This document shows positions 1 through 6,006 of a stretch of 6,144 nt of DNA, one piece after another. This stretch comes from Cellvibrionales bacterium. GTDB taxonomy: Bacteria > Pseudomonadota > Gammaproteobacteria > Pseudomonadales > UBA7434. The notes under the pieces were generated by a model. That model did no database searches. It had not been told where the DNA came from and saw nothing but the letters and a program-made list of their open reading frames with translations. Each line of letters begins with the position of its first letter. Positions within the stretch are counted from its first letter, which is position 1. The stretch covers positions 1 to 6,144 of the forward strand of contig JABIQF010000070.1 of the NCBI GenBank assembly GCA_018668095.1, given 5' to 3'. The position numbers and the translations under genes were made by a program.

Positions 1-314
1 AAACTTCGCCAGTTTGCGGCATTTTTGGTTACTTTTTTTGCTGTAGCAAAAAGTGACTGGCATGTCGGGCCACCCCCGACGGTCTTAATAGAAAACTTAA
101 AAAAACTAATTTAAAAAAAGAATATCGGATTACCACAAAGGTTAACCCCGACGCCCTTGACCTTAAAATCTCGCCCCCCCCAAGCAACAATCGAATTAAA
201 AACTCCTCAACCCTTCCAGCATAATAAAAGAAGAACTCAACCCGACACAGCAACAATGCCATGTCAGATTGAATCATCTTTCAAATGAAACAAGCTCTAA
301 AAAATCCTAGACAC
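1..314. other. non-coding region holding repeat copy A
   Basis: No credible gene lies here. The open frames that cross it encode low-complexity, Phe/Leu/Arg-rich peptides that run through the repeat, which is typical of spurious translation. Positions 25-168 hold a diverged intergenic repeat, listed separately. The rest is AT-rich, with an 8-base C run at 174-181, a perfect 8-bp palindrome GGTTAACC at 140-147 and a short dyad TTTCA-AA-TGAAA at 279-290. The minus-strand kinase gene ends at 315, and I see no GC-rich hairpin followed by a U-tract that would be a clear terminator for it. The repeat itself may end transcription, but that is a guess. Confidence 0.7.
25..168 (+). repeat. intergenic repeat, copy A
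   Basis: Three blocks also occur, reverse-complemented, at the right edge of the window. Block 1 (33-48) is TTTTTTTGCTGTAGCA, identical over 16 bp to the complement of 6129-6144. Block 2 (50-74) starts AAAGTGACTGGCATGTCGG and matches the complement of 6047-6071 at 24 of 25 bases. Block 3 (150-167) is GACGCCCTTGACCTTAAA and matches the complement of 6026-6043 at 17 of 18. Blocks 1 and 2 form one hairpin: left arm from GTTAC at 28, right arm ending GTGAC at 57, 2-base loop at 43-44, with one G-U pair and two bulged T residues. Between blocks 2 and 3 are 75 extra bases that copy B lacks. Upstream of 25 the element may continue beyond the window. Non-coding and unclassified. Confidence 0.8.
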
Positions 315-1307
315 TCAAGTAAACGATTTAACGATCGCTCGATAGTCATCAGCCTCCAACCTCGGCCCATATTGCGAAACCACCTTCGCCGCTGCCGCAC
401 TCGCAAAATCTCCTGCTGCCTCACGTGACATAGCATGCGTGATGCCATAAAGATACGCGCCAGCAAACATATCGCCAGCACCATTCGTATCAACGGCTTC
501 AACCTCTACACCACTAATGGCAATCAACTCATTACCATCAAAAATCAAAGCACCCTTAGCGCCTAAGGTAATCACAAATTCATTAGCAACCAATTTAATC
601 GCCTCAATGGCATCACTAATATTATCTACATTAGCAAAACTCAAAGCTTCATCTTGATTGCAAAAAACTAAATCAACTTTGTCACCCATAATGGCTCTAA
701 CACCATCACCGAAGTAAGCAATAATGCCAGGGTCAGAAAAACTAATCGCAATCTTAGTGCCGTTTTTCTGAGCGGCCTCTCTTGCTTGTATCGCTGCCGC
801 TCGACCGCTGTCGGAGGTCACTAAGTAACTTTCGATATACAAATATTCAGAATCAGCAATTGCTTGCTCATCTAACTCGCGCGCCGAAAATGTTTCACTC
901 GCACCTAAAAAGGTATTCATTGAGCGTTCAGCATCGGGTGTTATAAGAATTAAACATTTACCGGTGACGCCATTTTCAGCCGCTACGGCTACAGTGTCGA
1001 CGCCGGCATTACGCATATCTTGCATATAAAAGTCGCCGTTTTCATCATTGGCAACCTTGCCGCTAAAGAATGTACGGCCGCCAAAATAACTGGTCGCAAT
1101 AATCGTATTGCCAGCAGAGCCGCCACTGGCGCGCTTAGAGTGAACCATATGGTTTTCAAGATGGCCTAATAATTCAGCCTGACGCGCTTGATCAACTAGG
1201 GTCATTAAGCCTTTATCAACCTGCATATTGGTTAAATCCGCATCAGTCACATCTAATTCAGTATCAACTAGTGCAGCGCCCATTCCATAAACGTGATATT
1301 TTTTCAT
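315..1307 (-). CDS. adenosine kinase-like PfkB-family sugar/nucleoside kinase
   Basis: A 330-residue cytoplasmic kinase of the PfkB (ribokinase) superfamily, expected to move the ATP gamma-phosphate to the 5'-hydroxyl of a nucleoside, most likely adenosine to AMP in purine salvage. The N-terminal strand GMGAALVD (8-15) resembles the GMGNPLLD segment of animal adenosine kinases, placing D15 as the probable ribose-binding Asp. PfkB signature 1 is GGSAGNT (62-68). The NxxE motif is N217-Q-D-E220. Signature 2 is DTNGAGDMFAGAYLYG (273-288), with D279 the expected catalytic base in GAGD. Length fits adenosine kinases (about 330-360). The start MKKYHVYG suits the family, although the only Shine-Dalgarno-like bases (GGAG) lie about 15 nt upstream. 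The gene is divergent from mrcB and appears monocistronic. Kinase family is certain; adenosine as substrate is inferred, with ribose, fructose or inosine/guanosine as alternatives. Confidence 0.9.
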   Translation of the reverse strand: MKKYHVYGMGAALVDTELDVTDADLTNMQVDKGLMTLVDQARQAELLGHLENHMVHSKRASGGSAGNTIIATSYFGGRTFFSGKVANDENGDFYMQDMRNAGVDTVAVAAENGVTGKCLILITPDAERSMNTFLGASETFSARELDEQAIADSEYLYIESYLVTSDSGRAAAIQAREAAQKNGTKIAISFSDPGIIAYFGDGVRAIMGDKVDLVFCNQDEALSFANVDNISDAIEAIKLVANEFVITLGAKGALIFDGNELIAISGVEVEAVDTNGAGDMFAGAYLYGITHAMSREAAGDFASAAAAKVVSQYGPRLEADDYRAIVKSFT

Positions 1308-1336
1308 CGTAATTTCTATCGTCTCCGATTATTCTG

Positions 1337-1365
1337 TTTATCTTATTCGATACCGTTTTATTCAA
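1337..1365 (-). promoter_or_regulatory. candidate sigma70 promoter for the kinase gene
   Basis: On the minus strand, TTGAAT (complement of 1360-1365; 4 of 6 to TTGACA) and GATAAA (complement of 1337-1342; 4 of 6 to TATAAT) are separated by exactly 17 bp. They lie about 30 bp upstream of the kinase ATG, within the 82-bp region (1308-1389) shared with divergent mrcB. The plus-strand promoter for mrcB must overlap this region or lie inside the kinase gene; I could not pick a convincing -35/-10 pair for it. Based on consensus matching by eye in AT-rich DNA, so tentative. Confidence 0.3.
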
Positions 1366-1389
1366 TAACATTGAAGCGACACACCTTAA

Positions 1390-3702
1390 ATGGCCAACTC
1401 GACCAAAGCAAGTAAAGCCCGCACTAAGAAAGGCCGAAAAAGTACCCGCGATAAGCGTCCCTTTTGGTCGCCCATGTTTTGGCTTACAACAATCATCCGT
1501 CTACTAATGAGACCTTTGGCATTTAAGATTTATTTTGTTCTGGCTACGGTCTTAACGGCCTATATTATTTATTTGGATGCAGCAATTACCAGTAGCTTTG
1601 AGGGCAAAAAGTGGCAGCTGCCTGCGCGTGTTTATGCCAGACCACTGGAAGTATTCGAAGGCTTAGCGATTTCGGCGAATGAATTTGAGCAGGAGCTTAA
1701 AGACCTTGGCTATCGTCGGGGCAGTAGTACGCGTGCGGGCAGCTATTACCGTAAGGGTAATCAAATCACTCTTCATTCACGTGGCCATACTTTTTGGGAT
1801 GGTGTCGAAGCGCCTCAACAAGCGCATGTCGTTTTTAGTAATAACGAATTAACTCAGCTTCGTGAATTGAATAATAGTGCTCTGCCATTGCTGCGCTTGG
1901 AGCCTATGGAAATTGGAGCAATTTATCCGAATCATCGAGAAGATCGTGTCTTAGTCAATATCCAAGAAGTGCCGCCGCTATTAGTTGCCGCTTTAATCGC
2001 CGTTGAAGATCATCGGTTTTATGATCATAACGGCATATCACCTTCAGGTATCGCTCGTGCGGCAGTACAAAATTTGAAAAGCGGCTCGGTAGTGCAGGGC
2101 GGATCAACGCTTACTCAGCAATTAGTTAAAAACTATTATCTCACTCGAACGCGGAGTCTAAGTAGAAAGGTGACTGAAGCATTGATGTCGCTATTGCTTG
2201 AGTATCATTATGATAAAGAAGCAATTTTGCAGGCATATCTCAATGAGGTGTATTTAGGTCAAGCGGGTGATCGTGGAATTCATGGTTTTGGTTTAGCTAG
2301 CCTACATTATTTTAATCGACCATTGGCGGAGTTAAGCATTGATCGTTTAGCTTTGCTGATTGCCGTCGTTCGCGGCCCCACTTATTATGATCCATGGCGA
2401 CACCCTGAACGTGCTATTGATCGTCGCAATCGAATATTAGATATTTTAGTGACTCGCGAATTATTGGATGTGAGTGATGCGCAGTGGGCAAAAGCAGAGC
2501 CATTAAATTTAGGTAAGCAGTCGCGATCCCATTATGTATTTCCTGCCTATATTGATTTAGTGAAACGACAATTACGTGAGGTCTATCAAAATAGTGATTT
2601 GACCTCGAATGGCTTAAAAATTTATACCAGTTTTGATCCGCGGATTCAGCGGCATGCAGAGCAAGCCATGATTCAAGGGTTGCGTAAACGAGATGATAAA
2701 AAACTCCAAGCCGCAGTGGTTGTCACGCAGCCAGAAACGGGTGAAGTGCTAGCGGTGGTGGGTGGAAGGCAGCCTCGATATTCAGGGTTTAATCGTGCCT
2801 TAGATGCTAAGCGCTCCATTGGCTCAGTGGTTAAGCCAATGGTTTACTTGGCAGCCTTATCACAGCCTGAACAATATAATTTAGCAACAATTATTGATGA
2901 CAGCCCTATAACTATTGAAACTAACGGTAAGGAGTGGACGCCGCGTAATTACGATAGAAAAAATCATGGGGAGGTGCCATTAATAACGGCGATGGCGAAG
3001 TCTTATAACCAAGCTGCGGCGCGTTTGGGTGATCAAGTAGGGGTTGCTGCTGTGGCTGGCGTTATGCATCAGTTAGGTTTTGAACGCGAGGTCAATCAAG
3101 TTCCTTCTTTATTTATAGGTGCAACACAGCTCACCCCGTTTGAAGTGACAGGTATGTATCAGACAATAGCGGCTAATGGTTACCATACGCCGTTAAAAGC
3201 AATTCGAGCAGTGCTGGATAGTGATAATTTACCACTTAAGCGATTTCAGTATCGTTTAGAGCAGGGTGTGCAGCCAGATGCGATACACTTAATACAGAGA
3301 GCAATGATTCAGGTAGGGCGTGATGGTAGTGCGCGCTCGGCGCGACAAAAGCTGGGTAATGATTTTATCTTTGCAGGTAAAACTGGAACATCAAACGCTC
3401 AGCGTGATAGTTGGTTTGCCGGTTTTACCGGTGATGTATTAGCTGTAGTTTGGTTGGGGCATGATGATAATTCACCAACACAATATACCGGTGCTAGTGG
3501 AGCCTTGCCTGTTTGGACGCAATTAATGCAGTCGGCAAGTCGACGACCATTTTCACCCTTGGTCCCTGAGAATATTCGTTATCACTGGATTGATTTAGTG
3601 ACCGGTCGGCCATCTAAAGAATCCTGTTTTAGTGCCAGCGAAATTCCGTTTATTAAAGGTTCTCATCCGCAAGGAGCAAAAAGCTGTTCTAGCCCTCATT
3701 AA
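1390..3702 (+). CDS. mrcB: penicillin-binding protein 1B, bifunctional peptidoglycan glycosyltransferase/transpeptidase
   Basis: Class A PBP that polymerises lipid II into glycan strands and cross-links stem peptides in the periplasm. At 770 residues it is shorter than E. coli PBP1b (844). Order: Lys/Arg-rich cytoplasmic tail (1-24), one membrane segment (about 45-66), UB2H domain (about 75-157), GT51 glycosyltransferase (about 180-355), transpeptidase (about 410-715). The GT motifs are EDHRFYDH (206-213; catalytic E206), QGGSTLTQQLVKN (236-248), a helix with second acidic residue E263, and LNEVYLG (284-290). E206 and E263 are 57 residues apart, as are E233 and E290 in E. coli. Transpeptidase motifs are S479-V-V-K482 (nucleophile S479), S538-Y-N540 and K664-T-G666. 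UB2H assigns it to PBP1b rather than PBP1a. An in-frame TAA immediately before the ATG fixes the start; no strong Shine-Dalgarno is visible. Likely cotranscribed with the TPR lipoprotein 48 bp downstream. Confidence 0.97.
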   Translation: MANSTKASKARTKKGRKSTRDKRPFWSPMFWLTTIIRLLMRPLAFKIYFVLATVLTAYIIYLDAAITSSFEGKKWQLPARVYARPLEVFEGLAISANEFEQELKDLGYRRGSSTRAGSYYRKGNQITLHSRGHTFWDGVEAPQQAHVVFSNNELTQLRELNNSALPLLRLEPMEIGAIYPNHREDRVLVNIQEVPPLLVAALIAVEDHRFYDHNGISPSGIARAAVQNLKSGSVVQGGSTLTQQLVKNYYLTRTRSLSRKVTEALMSLLLEYHYDKEAILQAYLNEVYLGQAGDRGIHGFGLASLHYFNRPLAELSIDRLALLIAVVRGPTYYDPWRHPERAIDRRNRILDILVTRELLDVSDAQWAKAEPLNLGKQSRSHYVFPAYIDLVKRQLREVYQNSDLTSNGLKIYTSFDPRIQRHAEQAMIQGLRKRDDKKLQAAVVVTQPETGEVLAVVGGRQPRYSGFNRALDAKRSIGSVVKPMVYLAALSQPEQYNLATIIDDSPITIETNGKEWTPRNYDRKNHGEVPLITAMAKSYNQAAARLGDQVGVAAVAGVMHQLGFEREVNQVPSLFIGATQLTPFEVTGMYQTIAANGYHTPLKAIRAVLDSDNLPLKRFQYRLEQGVQPDAIHLIQRAMIQVGRDGSARSARQKLGNDFIFAGKTGTSNAQRDSWFAGFTGDVLAVVWLGHDDNSPTQYTGASGALPVWTQLMQSASRRPFSPLVPENIRYHWIDLVTGRPSKESCFSASEIPFIKGSHPQGAKSCSSPH

Positions 3703-3714
3703 TAAATTGATTAA

Positions 3715-3738
3715 GCAAAAAGACAAAAAGACAAAAAA
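3715..3738 (+). repeat. short A-rich tandem repeat between mrcB and the lipoprotein gene
   Basis: Three imperfect units, GCAAAAA (3715-3721), GACAAAAA (3722-3729) and GACAAAAAA (3730-3738), fill most of the 48-bp gap after the mrcB stop. They run directly into the purine-rich stretch GAGAAAG (3739-3745) that serves as the weak ribosome-binding site of the lipoprotein gene. No hairpin or terminator is present, which supports read-through from mrcB. The run gives an unstructured leader and may be length-variable by slippage; both points are inference. Confidence 0.6.
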
Positions 3739-3750
3739 GAGAAAGTAGAT

Positions 3751-4200
3751 ATGATTCGTTATATTGAAAGAGCCGCCGTATTAATTTCAATGCTGATGTT
3801 GATAACGGCTTGTGGATCTGTACCAACTCTAGATGTTGAGCCATCGGTGAGTGACGATACAGCTGTTAATGTTGACTCCGAAGATACTGGCTTACGTTTA
3901 CCGCCAAGAGAAACTAATCTACAAACTAAAAAGAGTGCCAGTGCTGTCGATCAGTTATTAGTTCAGGCTCAGTCAGCAATAGCGGACGAATCATTAGGTA
4001 AAGCATCAGCGCTCGTTGAGCGAGCTATCCGTCTTGCACCACAAGATGCCCGCGCTTATTTCTCTTTAGCTCAAGTGCGTTATCGTCAAGATCAGAAAGG
4101 TCAGGCTCAATCGTTAGCTCAAAAAGCACGTGCTTTAGTCGTTGATGATAATGCACTGCTAGCCGCCATAGTGCAGTTTCAAAAAGGAATAATGTACTAG
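3751..4200 (+). CDS. TPR-containing outer-membrane lipoprotein, LpoP-like candidate PBP1b activator
   Basis: A 149-residue lipoprotein precursor. Residues 1-20 are a lipoprotein signal peptide (R3 and R7, hydrophobic core about 8-19) ending in lipobox I18-T-A-C21; C21 would be lipidated after signal peptidase II cleavage. The +2 residue is Gly, not Asp, so Lol sorting to the outer membrane is expected. Residues 22-64 are a polar, Asp/Ser/Thr-rich linker. Residues 65-98 and 99-132 form two tetratricopeptide-like helical hairpins (ERAIRLAPQDARAYFSLA spans the junction). The gene starts 48 bp after mrcB with no terminator between. In Pseudomonas aeruginosa a TPR lipoprotein, LpoP, encoded beside the PBP1b gene, activates that enzyme from the outer membrane. 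The same layout makes an LpoP-like role the best inference, but TPRs are generic and no sequence comparison could be run. Confidence 0.85.
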   Translation: MIRYIERAAVLISMLMLITACGSVPTLDVEPSVSDDTAVNVDSEDTGLRLPPRETNLQTKKSASAVDQLLVQAQSAIADESLGKASALVERAIRLAPQDARAYFSLAQVRYRQDQKGQAQSLAQKARALVVDDNALLAAIVQFQKGIMY

Positions 4201-4233
4201 GATGGCGCTACAATATTTTGAAGGATTCAATAC

Positions 4234-4237
4234 GGAG
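4234..4237 (+). promoter_or_regulatory. ribosome-binding site deciding the Nudix start
   Basis: GGAG lies 4 nt before ATG at 4242. The alternative upstream in-frame start, TTG at 4218, has only an AGGA about 15 nt away, overlapping the lipoprotein stop codon. I therefore prefer ATG 4242, although the 4-nt spacing is tighter than ideal. Confidence 0.45.
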
Positions 4238-4241
4238 CAAT

Positions 4242-4865
4242 ATGCGTTTACATCAATTGCCTGAATTATTTATTAGGTATAAAGCAAAAAAGAAAATATC
4301 TCGCTATTGGTCAAAACGTTCGGCGGTTGCCATTGTGCTTGATCAGCATGCGAGTGGCGACGCATCGATATTAATGATTAAACGTGCTGAGCATAAAGGT
4401 GATCCATGGTCGGGGCATATGGCTTTTCCTGGTGGACGATGTGAAACCTTTGATAAAAATGGGCTTGCTACAGCCAAGCGTGAAATGCATGAAGAAGTCG
4501 GTTTTGATATTGATGATGCAGAACACCAGCATTTAAAAGGTGAGTGGTTAGGGCGCTTGTCGGATGTGAGTACTTCGCGGCGTGTTACTCCGAAAGCTAT
4601 GGTGGTGACACCCTATGTTTTTTCAGTAGCCGATAAGCCATTGTTAGAAGAAAATTATGAAGTCGCTGAAACGGTTTGGATTCCTCTGTCTTATTTTTCC
4701 GATATCAATAATCGTAGTGTTTATTCAATAGAGTATGAGCAACGGACAATACATATGCCGTGTTATCGTTATGATGGCAAAGTTATTTGGGGTATGAGTC
4801 TATCAATGATTGATGAGATATTATGTCTGGCAGGCGTTAATGTGCCTAAATGGAAGCGGTTATAG
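4242..4865 (+). CDS. Nudix hydrolase, CoA pyrophosphatase-like
   Basis: A 207-residue Nudix hydrolase from ATG 4242 (215 if TTG 4218 is used), expected to cleave a nucleoside diphosphate linked to another moiety with Mg2+ or Mn2+ in the cytoplasm. In 207-residue numbering the Nudix box runs from about 64 to 88: GGRCETFD, then TAKREMHEEVGF with R80, E81, E84 and E85 as the metal-binding core. The box differs from the classical GX5EX7REUXEEXGU: Asp stands where the first Glu is usual, and one extra residue precedes RE. The CoA pyrophosphatase branch (E. coli NudL, 192 residues) shares these differences. The preceding WSGHMAFPGG partly resembles that branch's G-x3-FPGG element, but the full CoA signature is not obvious, so substrate is open. 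It starts 41 bp after the TPR lipoprotein stop and may be the third gene of the mrcB transcript; it converges on tag. Confidence 0.85.
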   Translation: MRLHQLPELFIRYKAKKKISRYWSKRSAVAIVLDQHASGDASILMIKRAEHKGDPWSGHMAFPGGRCETFDKNGLATAKREMHEEVGFDIDDAEHQHLKGEWLGRLSDVSTSRRVTPKAMVVTPYVFSVADKPLLEENYEVAETVWIPLSYFSDINNRSVYSIEYEQRTIHMPCYRYDGKVIWGMSLSMIDEILCLAGVNVPKWKRL

Positions 4866-4884
4866 ATTAACGTTGATACTCATC

Positions 4885-5466
4885 TTAGCTATCGTAGCAG
4901 TGGCAGCTAACCAAGTGGTCGTTGACTATCCCCATAGACTGCATATAGGCATAAACAATAGTTGAGCCTACAAATTTAAAGCCGCGTTTTTTTAAATCTT
5001 TACTAATCGTATCTGAGAGTGTTGTATTGGCGGGAATTTCTTTCATTGATTGCCAGTGGTTTTTTATTGGCTTGCCATCGACAAAATTCCAAAGATAATT
5101 TGATAAGCTGTCTTTTTCATTACAGAGTTCGAGATAGCATTGTGCATTAGTAATGGCCGATCGAATTTTTAGGTCGTTGCGAATAATGCCCGCGTCGAGT
5201 TTCAGGCGTTGAATTTTGTTTTCGGAGTAGCGGGCAATTTTTTCAGGATTAAACTGATGAAAGGCTTTGCGATAGTTCTCACGTTTTCGAAGTACGGTAA
5301 TCCAGCTAAGGCCGGCTTGGGCGCCTTCGAGAATTAAAAACTCAAACAAGGTTGCGTCATCAAATGTTGGCACGCCCCATTCTTCATCATGGTATTTCTG
5401 GTAAAGTGGGTCATCGCCGCACCAATCGCAGCGATTTATTATTTCGGCAGTGGGTAGATTTTTCAT
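4885..5466 (-). CDS. tag: DNA-3-methyladenine glycosylase I
   Basis: A 193-residue base-excision repair enzyme that removes 3-methyladenine (and 3-methylguanine) from alkylated DNA, leaving an abasic site. It aligns closely with E. coli Tag (187 residues) at an offset of about 9. Shared stretches include DPLYxxYHDxEWGVP (19-33), GLSWITVLRKRENYR (52-66), DAGIIR (91-96) and KKRGFKFVGSTI (158-169). The structural zinc ligands of E. coli Tag (C4, H17, H175, C179) correspond to C13, H26, H184 and C188, all present. The base-recognition Glu (E38) corresponds to E47, and W46 to W55. The protein is full length with no disruption. Its 3' end faces the Nudix gene across 19 bp with no evident terminator, and its 5' end is 60 bp from the divergent HIT gene. 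The ribosome-binding site is weak (GGA about 9 nt upstream). No adaptive-response gene is nearby, so expression is probably constitutive, as for E. coli tag. Confidence 0.97.
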   Translation of the reverse strand: MKNLPTAEIINRCDWCGDDPLYQKYHDEEWGVPTFDDATLFEFLILEGAQAGLSWITVLRKRENYRKAFHQFNPEKIARYSENKIQRLKLDAGIIRNDLKIRSAITNAQCYLELCNEKDSLSNYLWNFVDGKPIKNHWQSMKEIPANTTLSDTISKDLKKRGFKFVGSTIVYAYMQSMGIVNDHLVSCHCYDS

Positions 5467-5513
5467 ATCAGTTCATCCATTGTGTTGATAGTTAGCAATA
5501 AGAGAGAAAAATA

Positions 5514-5517
5514 AAGG
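5514..5517 (+). promoter_or_regulatory. ribosome-binding site of the HIT gene
   Basis: AAGG lies 9 nt before ATG 5527, at the end of the 60-bp tag-HIT divergent region (5467-5526). It supports this start. I could not identify a confident -35/-10 pair on either strand in that region. Confidence 0.4.
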
Positions 5518-5526
5518 TAGCACTCC

Positions 5527-5979
5527 ATGTTTACGCTTGATCCTCAATTACAAAAAGATACTATCGCAATTGCTTCGCTCCCGCTATGCGAATTGCTTTT
5601 GATGAATGATGCGAATTATCCTTGGCTAATACTTGTGCCTCGTCGTGAAGGTGCGCGTGAGTTACTGGAATTATCTGCTGAAGATCAGTTGCAGTTTCTG
5701 GCTGAGTCGAATGCGATTTCTCGATTATTACAAACGCAATTTTCTGCTGAAAAATTAAATATAGCGGCGTTAGGTAATGTGGTGGCGCAGTTACATATTC
5801 ATCATGTAGCGCGCTTTGCAGGCGATGCTGTTTGGCCTAAGCCGATTTGGGGCGCCATGCCTGCGGTGGCTTATCAGCAAGAGGCGTTGGCTGAGGTGAT
5901 TGAGTTGATATACGGGTCATTGGCAATGGATTCGGGGTTGGAGGTTGATTGGAGTGAGGGGGAGGGGGAAGCCTTTTAA
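5527..5979 (+). CDS. HIT-family (histidine triad) nucleotide-binding protein
   Basis: A 150-residue protein of the histidine triad superfamily, whose members hydrolyse or transfer nucleotides such as AMP conjugates and diadenosine polyphosphates. Visible elements are the strand YPWLILVPRREGARELLELS (31-50), a helix AEDQLQFLAESNAISRLL (51-68), the central strand KLNIAALGNVV (76-86), and the triad region Q88-L-H90-I-H92-H93. Aligned to human Fhit (H94, H96, H98), the first triad position is Gln; H90 would be the nucleophile. The downstream ARFAGDAVWPKPIWG (95-109) is a recognisable tail of this bacterial HIT subgroup. The Gln form is, as far as I recall, common in that subgroup, so it need not mean loss of activity. 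The last 10 residues are acidic and glycine-rich, encoded by a purine-rich run. Substrate cannot be assigned. It is divergent from tag and followed by repeat copy B; no other gene is in its transcript within the window. Confidence 0.9.
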   Translation: MFTLDPQLQKDTIAIASLPLCELLLMNDANYPWLILVPRREGARELLELSAEDQLQFLAESNAISRLLQTQFSAEKLNIAALGNVVAQLHIHHVARFAGDAVWPKPIWGAMPAVAYQQEALAEVIELIYGSLAMDSGLEVDWSEGEGEAF

Positions 5980-6006
5980 GTGTTGAGGGTGGTTTTATAA
6001 TTCTGG

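Noticed and set aside
28..57. Hairpin of repeat copy A as an intrinsic terminator
   Set aside because: The stem is dominated by A-T pairs, has two bulged bases, and is not followed by a U-tract in the right place; it is better explained as part of the repeat.
29..277. 82-codon open frame on the minus strand
   Set aside because: It is low-complexity, has no recognisable domain, and its end is a translation of the intergenic repeat. Treated as spurious.
281..502. 73-codon open frame on the minus strand
   Set aside because: It overlaps the 3' end of the kinase gene in another frame and is Arg-rich with no domain; a shadow of the kinase.
1308..1389. Specific sigma70 promoter for mrcB on the plus strand
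   Set aside because: TAACAT at 1366-1371 could be a -10, but the sequence 17 bp upstream (TTATTC) does not resemble a -35, so no call was made.
4218..4241. TTG start adding 8 residues to the Nudix protein
   Set aside because: No well-spaced Shine-Dalgarno precedes it, whereas GGAG precedes ATG 4242; the extra residues are outside the conserved domain. Not fully excluded.
4885..4910. TTAGCT/AGCTAA inverted repeat as a terminator between the Nudix and tag genes
   Set aside because: The stem is only 6 bp around a 14-base loop, it lies inside the tag coding end, and no U-tract follows on either strand.
4218..5979. Nudix, Tag and HIT genes as one nucleotide-damage or defence system
   Set aside because: They are on alternating strands with separate control regions, all are common housekeeping families, and nothing links them beyond proximity.
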